29,550 nt of DNA. Source: an uncultured Campylobacter sp. (GTDB taxonomy: Bacteria > Campylobacterota > Campylobacteria > Campylobacterales > Campylobacteraceae). The stretch is taken from assembly GCF_947255105.1 (NCBI RefSeq), contig NZ_CAMYFP010000014.1, forward strand, positions 1 through 29,550, given 5' to 3'. The position numbers and the translations under genes are program-made. Numbering within the stretch: the stretch's first letter is position 1; every line of letters starts with the position of its first letter. Of the stretch, positions 8,682 through 13,618 are shown one piece after another. The notes under the pieces were generated by a model. The model did no database searches and was not told the origin of the DNA. It was given only the letters and a program-made list of their open reading frames with translations.

Positions 8682-9101
8682 ATGGATCAAATCATTAGAT
8701 ACAGCGTTTCGCTTACAAAGGATCTTTTAAAAAAACTAGATGAGCTAGTCATTAAAAAGGGATATGCTTCCAGAAGCGAACTTACAAGGGATTTAATCAG
8801 AAAGCTCTCAGTTGAGAGTGAGTGGGAGATGAGTGAAGAGAGGCTAATTGGCGTTCTAACCATTATCTACGATCATCATCAAAACGAACTTGTAGAAAAA
8901 AAGATGAATATTGAGCATGATGCTATCAACACTATTGAGATAGTTTGCACAACTCATGTCCATATAGATGCAAGAAATTGTCTTGAAACCTCTATTTTAA
9001 AGGGCAAAGGTAAAGATATACTTAAATTTGCCGATAAGATAAGAGGATTAAAGAGTGTTAAGCTAGCAGAACTCTCAAAGATAGGCATACCAGATACTTA
9101 G
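8682..9101 (+). CDS. nikR: Nickel-responsive regulator NikR
   Basis: Ribbon-helix-helix transcription factor of 139 aa. The N-terminal beta strand (IIRYSVSL) and helices with SRSELTRDLIRKL form the DNA-binding dimer. The C-terminal ACT-like domain holds the Ni site: HVHIDARNC gives H92, H94 and C100, with the H-x-H-x5-C spacing of E. coli H87/H89/C95; H79 is the likely fourth ligand. In H. pylori, NikR controls urease, nickel uptake and iron genes. Here it is the last gene of the haem/menaquinone operon, three bases after mqnL. No nickel gene is beside it, so its targets must lie elsewhere or include the following binding-protein gene, whose promoter region contains inverted repeats. Confidence 0.93.
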   Translation: MDQIIRYSVSLTKDLLKKLDELVIKKGYASRSELTRDLIRKLSVESEWEMSEERLIGVLTIIYDHHQNELVEKKMNIEHDAINTIEIVCTTHVHIDARNCLETSILKGKGKDILKFADKIRGLKSVKLAELSKIGIPDT

Positions 9102-9112
9102 TCATAAACGGA

Positions 9113-9144
9113 TTTATTAAATTTCACTCAAGCTATTTAATAAA
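9113..9144. promoter_or_regulatory. AT-rich inverted repeat between nikR and binding-protein gene
   Basis: Ten-base arms TTTATTAAAT (9113-9122) and ATTTAATAAA (9135-9144) are perfect inverted repeats separated by 12 bases. The element lies 12 bases after the nikR stop and ends 6 bases before a -10-like TATACT at 9151-9156. It could be an operator for the downstream gene or a weak terminator for the operon; there is no T-tract after it. Confidence 0.45.
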
Positions 9145-9195
9145 ATATGTTATACTTGCAACTTATGAAATTGATTATATTTGTTTATGCAAAGA

Positions 9196-9209
9196 TATGA
9201 TAAATCATA
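9196..9209. promoter_or_regulatory. Short palindrome in leader of first binding-protein gene
   Basis: TATGAT-AA-ATCATA, a 6-base inverted repeat with a 2-base centre, sits 14 bases before the ATG at 9224 and just upstream of the ribosome binding site AGGGA. It could be an operator for a dimeric repressor or a small hairpin influencing translation. It is too short to be secure. Confidence 0.3.
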
Positions 9210-9223
9210 CAGGATAGGGAAAC

Positions 9224-10024
9224 ATGAAAAAGATTGCATTATGCTTATTGCTTCTTGTTGGTAGCTTGTTTGCAAATACGCTATCTGAGATAAAAAGCAA
9301 AGGCGTTTTAAGAGTTGGTGTTTTTGCAGATGAACCACCATTTGGAGAGCTTAGAGATGGGGCATTTGTTGGCTTTGAAATTGACTTTGCAAAAGCTATT
9401 GCCAAACATATCTTTCAAGGCAAAAATGGCAAAGTAGAGTTTGTATCTGTAGAAGTTCCTCAAAGAGAGAAGTTTTTGATAGAAAATACTGTTGATTTGA
9501 TAATGGCAGGCTACATAATCACCGACGAGAGAGCTAAGGTAGTTGATTTTTCATTTCCTTATTTCTCTGTAAATATCGGTGTGCTTACTAGAAAAGATAG
9601 TAACATTCAGAAGCAAGAAGAGCTTAGAGGAAAGACAATTATAGTAGAAGATAGTGCTGTAGCAAAGAGCTATTTTGCATCAAGAGGCTATAAAACTGTT
9701 AAATGTCCAAACTCAAATGCTTGCTACAAGATGTTAAAAGACGGCGCAGGTGATGCCTACGCAAATGACAATTTGATAGTTTTAGTCTATCCGATTATTG
9801 ACAGAACTGTAGAGGTCAATATCAAAAACTTAGGTAAGTCTAATTTCTTGGGAGTTGGTGTTGCTAAAGGTAATAAAGAGCTGCTTGATGTGGTAAATAA
9901 CGCTTTAGTAAGCCTCAACAAAGAGGGATTTTTTAGAGACAGTTTCCAAAATACAATAGATCCTTTCTACAAAGGCACAATTGAGGAAAAATACTTCTTG
10001 CTAGACATCTATAATATTTTCTGA
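9224..10024 (+). CDS. Periplasmic amino-acid-type solute-binding protein (family 3), copy 1
   Basis: Family 3 extracellular solute-binding protein (SBP_bac_3), 266 aa, of the PEB1/CjaA kind that delivers amino acids to ABC importers. Residues 1-17 form a signal peptide (MKK, hydrophobic core, ending LFA-N) without a lipobox cysteine, so a soluble periplasmic protein is predicted. Family hallmarks are KSKGVLRVGVFADEPPFGE, GFEIDFAKAIAKHI, and TDERAKVVDFSFPYF. The ligand cannot be read. A two-cysteine segment, CPNSNAC, may form a disulfide. RBS is AGGGA. No permease or ATPase gene is adjacent. A close paralogue follows in tandem at 10121; the two align without gaps and are about three quarters identical by eye. 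Confidence 0.87.
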   Translation: MKKIALCLLLLVGSLFANTLSEIKSKGVLRVGVFADEPPFGELRDGAFVGFEIDFAKAIAKHIFQGKNGKVEFVSVEVPQREKFLIENTVDLIMAGYIITDERAKVVDFSFPYFSVNIGVLTRKDSNIQKQEELRGKTIIVEDSAVAKSYFASRGYKTVKCPNSNACYKMLKDGAGDAYANDNLIVLVYPIIDRTVEVNIKNLGKSNFLGVGVAKGNKELLDVVNNALVSLNKEGFFRDSFQNTIDPFYKGTIEEKYFLLDIYNIF

Positions 10025-10040
10025 CACTTTTAAAGACAAT

Positions 10041-10063
10041 GATAGCCCCTTTTTTGGGCTATC
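10041..10063 (+). terminator. Hairpin after first binding-protein gene
   Basis: GATAGCCC (10041-10048) pairs perfectly with GGGCTATC (10056-10063) across a 7-base T-rich loop, 17 bases after the stop. There is no downstream T-tract, so it may attenuate rather than fully end transcription, leaving partial read-through into copy 2, or it may protect mRNA ends. Confidence 0.55.
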
Positions 10064-10120
10064 TAAACTATCTATAAATTTATTACTTATTTTGAAATTT
10101 AAATTATCATAGGAGATATA

Positions 10121-10921
10121 ATGAAAAGGTTTTTGTTGTGCTTAGCACTAATTGTTGGTAACTTATTTGGTAATACCCTATCTGAGATAAAAAGCAAAGG
10201 CGTTTTAAGAGTTGGTGTTTTTACAGAGCAGCCACCATTTGGAGAGCTTAGAGATGGGACGTTCTCTGGCTTTGAGATTGACTTTGCAAATTCCATAGCC
10301 AAACACATCTTTAATGCCAAAGATGGTAAAGTGCAGTTTGTTCCTGTACAAGCTTCCGAACGAAGTAAATTTTTGCAAGACAATTTGATAGATCTTCTTA
10401 TTGCAACTTATACAATTACTGATGAGAGAGCCAAAGGAATTGACTTTTCGTTTCCTTACTTCTCTGTAAATATCGGTGTGCTAACTAAAAAAGAGAGCAA
10501 TATTCACAAAGAAGAGGAGCTTAGAGGTAAGAAGGTTATCGTAGAAAACGGCACTACAGCACAAAACTACTTTAACCAAAGAGGCTATACAACTGTTAAA
10601 TGTCCAAACTCAAACGCTTGCTACAAGATGTTAAAAGACGGCGCAGGTGATGCCTACGCAAATGATAACTTGATAGTTTTGGCCTATCCAGTTATTGACA
10701 GAACCGTAGAGGTCAATATCAAAAACTTAGGCAAGTCTGATTTCTTGGGAGTTGGTGTTGCTAAAGGCAACAAAGAACTACTAGACTTTGTAAATAATAC
10801 TTTAGTAAGCCTTAGTAAAGAGGGATTTTTTAGAAATAGCTTTAAAGATACAATAGATCCTTTCTACAAAGGCACCGCAGAACAAAAATATTTCTTGCTA
10901 GACATCTACAATATTTTTTAA
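10121..10921 (+). CDS. Periplasmic amino-acid-type solute-binding protein (family 3), copy 2
   Basis: Paralogue of the preceding gene, also exactly 266 aa. It has a signal peptide (residues 1-17, ending LFG-N), KSKGVLRVGVFTEQPPFGE, GFEIDFANSIAKHI and TDERAKGIDFSFPYF of the family 3 binding-protein fold. Divergence is concentrated around residues 68-90 and 125-155, which line the two lobes and may alter ligand preference, while KCPNSNACYKMLKDGAGDAY and most of the C-terminal third are identical to copy 1. RBS is AGGAG at a good distance. It is followed by a strong hairpin. The pair is a tandem gene duplication with an 897-bp period. An importer encoded elsewhere would be needed. Confidence 0.87.
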   Translation: MKRFLLCLALIVGNLFGNTLSEIKSKGVLRVGVFTEQPPFGELRDGTFSGFEIDFANSIAKHIFNAKDGKVQFVPVQASERSKFLQDNLIDLLIATYTITDERAKGIDFSFPYFSVNIGVLTKKESNIHKEEELRGKKVIVENGTTAQNYFNQRGYTTVKCPNSNACYKMLKDGAGDAYANDNLIVLAYPVIDRTVEVNIKNLGKSDFLGVGVAKGNKELLDFVNNTLVSLSKEGFFRNSFKDTIDPFYKGTAEQKYFLLDIYNIF

Positions 10922-10927
10922 CTCTAA

Positions 10928-10955
10928 AAGATAGTTCCCTTTGTGGAACTATCTT
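10928..10955 (+). terminator. Probable rho-independent terminator after copy 2
   Basis: AAGATAGTTCC (10928-10938) and GGAACTATCTT (10945-10955) form a perfect 11-bp stem with a 6-base loop, starting 6 bases after the stop codon and followed by GGCTTTTAT. It resembles the hairpin after copy 1 (both stems contain GATAG), suggesting that it was duplicated with the gene and then diverged. Confidence 0.75.
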
Positions 10956-11024
10956 GGCTTTTATAGATAATCTAAAATTAACCTTTTTCTACTTTTTGGT
11001 TTGAAATTTAGCTGCTTTTTTACT

Positions 11025-11048
11025 TTAAATTTCATATATGAAATTTAA
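11025..11048. repeat. Perfect 24-bp palindrome in noncoding stretch
   Basis: TTAAATTTCATA followed immediately by its reverse complement TATGAAATTTAA. It lies in the ~250-base noncoding stretch between the copy 2 hairpin and the tRNA promoter, among several GAAATTTA words (about 11003, 11039, 11052, 11123). No gene is visible in 10956-11153. It could be a cruciform-forming repeat or a protein-binding site. Confidence 0.6.
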
Positions 11049-11153
11049 CTCATAGTGAAATTTAGTATTTATTATAGACATTCTATAAATCAATGATTTA
11101 GTTTAGTTTAAATTTATGATATGAAATTTAAAAGTGTAAATTTCTAGTTTTAC

Positions 11154-11182
11154 TTGACATTTGATATATTTGTAGTTATAAT
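11154..11182 (+). promoter_or_regulatory. Consensus sigma70 promoter of tRNA genes
   Basis: TTGACA at 11154-11159 and TATAAT at 11177-11182, spaced by exactly 17 bases: a perfect consensus promoter, rare in Campylobacter, where -35 boxes are usually poor. The -10 lies 20 bases before the first base of tRNA-Gln, so transcription should start a few bases before it and read through both tRNAs. Confidence 0.88.
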
Positions 11183-11202
11183 ACATTTTTATTTAAAAGC
11201 AT

Positions 11203-11277
11203 TGGGGTATAGCCAAGCGGTAAGGCATCAGGTTTTGGTCCTGACATTCAGAGGTTCGAATCCTCTTACCCCATCCA
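11203..11277 (+). tRNA. tRNA-Gln (anticodon TTG)
   Basis: 75 nt including encoded CCA. Acceptor strand TGGGGTA pairs with TACCCCA near the 3' end. The D arm contains AAGCGGTAAGG. The anticodon stem CAGG/CCTG encloses TTTTGGT with anticodon TTG. The T arm contains GAGGTTCGAATCCTC. The sequence is very close to bacterial tRNA-Gln. It is the first tRNA behind the consensus promoter and is followed by the initiator tRNA after 11 bases. Confidence 0.96.
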
Positions 11278-11288
11278 CTCAAATTTGA

Positions 11289-11363
<75 letters not shown>

Positions 11364-11559
11364 AACCGCCATTTTATCGATGTTTTAAAGAATACTTAAA
11401 TCATTCTTAATATTTAATTTTTTACTACTCTTATATTTGCTTAAGCTTATAAAGATAGATAGTAAAATATCTCCAAAACAAAGATATAAGAAAAACATTT
11501 GTAATATCAAATGAAATTAAAAATCCAGAGATAGAAAGCTTTTTAAAATAAAATTAAGC
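11364..11559. other. Noncoding stretch after initiator tRNA
   Basis: No gene is seen. A short inverted repeat AAGAAT (11388-11393) / ATTCTT (11403-11408), followed by a T-rich run near 11416-11425, could serve as the end of the tRNA transcript. The stretch is the left part of the islet bounded by the tRNA and its 3' copy. Confidence 0.4.
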
Positions 11560-11835
11560 CTATTTTTTAAAATTATAAATATCTTTTCTATAAGAAATTT
11601 TTAAAATTAAAATAGTGATTTTATCATCTTTTATTTCAAAAATAGCCCTAATGTTATCAGAAATTTTATATCTATAAACATTCGAAAAGCCAACAAGAGG
11701 AGTTATATTTTTACTAGTTTTTAAAACTTCATAGTTACTACAAAGATATAAAAACTTATTTTTTACTTTTTCATACTCTTTTTTATTAAGACTTTCTAAA
11801 AAATTACTTGCTTCTTGAGTGAATTCAATTTGCAT
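11560..11835 (-). CDS. RelE/ParE-superfamily toxin
   Basis: Small protein of 91 aa with the RelE-type pattern. N-terminal QIEFTQEASNFLESL is the typical first strand and helix. The core VYRYKISDNIRAIFEI and the C-terminal ILILKISYRKDIY match the family's YR-I-DNIRAIFE and L-HR-DIY strands that carry the mRNase basic residues. RelE-type members cleave mRNA at the ribosome, whereas ParE members poison gyrase; sequence alone cannot separate them here, though the RAIFE and SYRKDIY elements favour RelE/YafQ-type. The start overlaps the antitoxin gene by 11 bases, as in a classical antitoxin-first operon. It lies inside the tRNA-bounded islet. Confidence 0.85.
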   Translation of the reverse strand: MQIEFTQEASNFLESLNKKEYEKVKNKFLYLCSNYEVLKTSKNITPLVGFSNVYRYKISDNIRAIFEIKDDKITILILKISYRKDIYNFKK

Positions 11836-12031
11836 GTTTTTTATCTAATCTTTTAAAAACTTCATTTGATGGAATTGTTTTCATAGTGCCATTTTCAATA
11901 GCTTTTTTTATCCTTAAAGTATCTTGATAGTCTAAAAAATCATAATACAAATCTATTGCTTTTTCAACTATTTTTTTATCATCACTATTAAGACTATGTA
12001 AAAACTCATCATTTTCAATAGATAAAATCAT
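11825..12031 (-). CDS. Antitoxin of RelE-like module
   Basis: Protein of 68 aa directly upstream of and overlapping the toxin gene. Residues 1-45 look helical (EKAIDLYYDFLDYQDTLRIKKAIENG). The C-terminal part, IPSNEVFKRLDKKHAN, resembles the toxin-wrapping tail of RelB/YefM-type antitoxins. I do not see a classical ribbon-helix-helix N-terminus, so autoregulation by this protein is uncertain. The start is well supported by AAAGGAG seven bases before ATG. The leader (AAATTTAAAGGAG plus upstream TTTTTG) is nearly the same as that of the neighbouring gene at 12091. Identification rests mainly on position and size. Confidence 0.78.
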   Translation of the reverse strand: MILSIENDEFLHSLNSDDKKIVEKAIDLYYDFLDYQDTLRIKKAIENGTMKTIPSNEVFKRLDKKHAN

Positions 12032-12090
12032 GTTACAACTCCTTTAAATTTCAAAAATATGAAACTTTTGAAGATACAAAAATAGAAAAT

Positions 12091-12315
12091 TTAGCTATCT
12101 AAACTATCCATAGCCTTTTCATAATCTTCAAAAGTTTCATATTTTTCAAATTTACCGCTTTTAAATTCTTCTTCACACTCTTTCATATTTTTAACAAATT
12201 TTTCAGTATAAATTTCTTCTATATCAACAGAGCTACCCTGGCGAAGATTGACAACAGACTTGATGATATCTAGCATTTTATCGTCTATATTATTAAGAGT
12301 TAAATTAACAGTCAT
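12091..12315 (-). CDS. Orphan antitoxin-like small protein
   Basis: 74 aa when started at the ATG whose codon ends at 12315. This start has AAAGGAG four bases upstream; the longer frame to 12348 begins before that site and is rejected. N-terminal MTVNLTLNNIDDKMLDIIKSVVNL could form a DNA-binding strand-helix. The C-terminus EFKSGKFEKYETFEDYEKAMDSLDS is acidic and resembles C-termini of small type II antitoxins. No toxin gene overlaps it: the next gene downstream, after about 60 bases, is another antitoxin. It may have lost its toxin, regulate the adjacent pair, or protect against an external toxin. I do not recognise a precise family. Confidence 0.6.
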   Translation of the reverse strand: MTVNLTLNNIDDKMLDIIKSVVNLRQGSSVDIEEIYTEKFVKNMKECEEEFKSGKFEKYETFEDYEKAMDSLDS

Positions 12316-12363
12316 TGTAGCTCCTTTAAATTTCAAAAATAGTAGCAAGTTTAGACTTAAATA

Positions 12364-12399
12364 GCTATAAAATGGTGCTTTGGTGATAGTTTTTATAGC
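12364..12399. promoter_or_regulatory. Inverted repeat upstream of orphan antitoxin gene
   Basis: GCTATAAAA (12364-12372) and TTTTATAGC (12391-12399) are perfect 9-base arms about 18 bases apart. They lie about 50-85 bases upstream of the antitoxin-like start at 12315, where the promoter should be. The spacer contains two TGGTG words. This is a plausible autoregulatory operator of a toxin-antitoxin locus, or an element left by the insertion. Confidence 0.4.
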
Positions 12400-12412
12400 A
12401 CAAATTTCTCCA

Positions 12413-12450
12413 GAGGTTTAAGCCCTTCCTCTGCAACCAAATCACCATTT
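12413..12450 (+). repeat. Truncated copy of initiator tRNA 3' end (att-like remnant)
   Basis: Matches 11337-11374 at 34 of 38 positions, including an uninterrupted shared block CCTTCCTCTGCAACCAAA that covers the acceptor 3' strand and CCA, plus about 11 bases beyond the tRNA. There is no 5' half, so it cannot be a tRNA. A duplicated tRNA 3' end facing the intact tRNA is the classic footprint of site-specific insertion by a tyrosine integrase. It bounds a ~1.05-kb islet holding the toxin-antitoxin genes. The four differences indicate that the event is old. Confidence 0.85.
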
Positions 12451-12536
12451 AATTTATCTTTTATCAAATTTAGCTCAACACCAATAAAATGTATAAAATG
12501 CCAAATAATCTCTATATATTTAGCATTTCTCTCTAG

Positions 12537-13610
12537 CTATTTCTCTTTTTCATTTGCAAAATTTTCTGCTATCTTTGCTACAAGTTTTAAGTTGTCACTA
12601 TCAAAGTGTGTATAGATACGCGATGTATCCAAACTAGCGTGACCAAGTGCTTCTTGAACCAAAATTAGATCTTTTTGTTTTCTATAGAGCATCGTAGCAA
12701 ATGTGTGTCTAAGCATATGTGCTCCATTTTTCTCTTTTCTAATCCCAGCTCCAAAAAGAATCTGTTCAACCAGTCTGCTAACATATGCTTGAGTGAGTTT
12801 TCCGCCGTTTCTATTGACAAAGAGATAGCCGTCGCTGTTTTTGTAGTTGATAAGGAGTGAGTCTAAATGCTCCTTTATAAGATGTTCTTTTATCATAACA
12901 ACTCTGTATTTATTGCCTTTGCCCCTTATTTTGATGATATAGTTGCCGCCATCTAGCAAGATATCTTTTTGTCTTATTCCAAGCGCTTCACTAACTCTTA
13001 CTCCTGTGTAGATGATGATTTTGATGATAAGCTTATTTCTGTGGGTGTTGCTTTTAAACTCCACCTCATCAACAGCTTTTAAAAATCTCATCAACTCCTC
13101 TTCACTCATAAACTCAGGCAGCTTTTGCCCACTTCGTCCTGTCACACCACCCCAGTTTTTGAGCTCTATTGCAAAGGTATAAGATGAGCCATTATCGTCA
13201 TTTTGTCTATCCAGATAACTAAAAAAATTAATAACCGCTATGCGATAGTTTTTTTTCGTTGCATCGCTTAGAGTTCCCGTTGCAGTTGCCAAAACTTCAC
13301 TTAAAAGCTCCTCATTTATCTGTTTTAGGCTAGTAAGTCCGTAGTAATTTAGTAGTTCAAAGACCTTTTTTAGTGGATTGAAGTATGTATTTATGCCGCT
13401 TATCCCAGCATTTCTTGCCTGTTTTACGATACCATCTAACTCTTCGATAGTTGAAGTTCCCTTTGTAAGGCTCACATTTGCACTAGCTAGTGCCATTCTA
13501 TCCTCTAACTCCTTGTTTGAAAGAGAGCTTAGTTTATATCTGACATAGCGAGTTAGCCAAAAAAGTAGCGAGTCATAAAAGCTCTCTTTAAAGTCAAGTT
13601 TGTATTTCAT
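12537..13610 (-). CDS. xerH: XerH-type tyrosine recombinase
   Basis: Tyrosine recombinase of 357 aa. The core-binding domain is about residues 1-160 and the catalytic domain about 165-357. Visible catalytic elements are TGVRVSEALG (first Arg), GKGNKYRVV (Lys hairpin), HMLRHTFATML (H-x-x-R), and LGHASLDTSRIYTHF with the second His and the nucleophilic Tyr. Overall it resembles the single-recombinase XerH of Campylobacter/Helicobacter, which resolves chromosome dimers at difH, far more than phage integrases; NTYFNPLKKVFELLNYYGL and GAHMLRHTFATMLY are what I recall from C. jejuni. RBS is AGGAG; it starts 8 bases after the AsmA-like gene ends. It may mark the chromosome terminus region. Confidence 0.88.
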   Translation of the reverse strand: MKYKLDFKESFYDSLLFWLTRYVRYKLSSLSNKELEDRMALASANVSLTKGTSTIEELDGIVKQARNAGISGINTYFNPLKKVFELLNYYGLTSLKQINEELLSEVLATATGTLSDATKKNYRIAVINFFSYLDRQNDDNGSSYTFAIELKNWGGVTGRSGQKLPEFMSEEELMRFLKAVDEVEFKSNTHRNKLIIKIIIYTGVRVSEALGIRQKDILLDGGNYIIKIRGKGNKYRVVMIKEHLIKEHLDSLLINYKNSDGYLFVNRNGGKLTQAYVSRLVEQILFGAGIRKEKNGAHMLRHTFATMLYRKQKDLILVQEALGHASLDTSRIYTHFDSDNLKLVAKIAENFANEKEK

Positions 13611-13618
13611 ACTCTCTC

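Noticed and set aside
12316..12348. N-terminal extension of the orphan antitoxin gene to 12348
   Set aside because: The ribosome site AAAGGAG lies inside this extension, immediately before the ATG ending at 12315.
12412..12450. A third tRNA gene
   Set aside because: Only the T-arm/acceptor 3' half is present; no D arm or anticodon arm precedes it.
12537..13610. Integrase of the tRNA-bounded islet
   Set aside because: It lies outside the duplicated tRNA end and its sequence looks like the core XerH recombinase, not a phage-type integrase.
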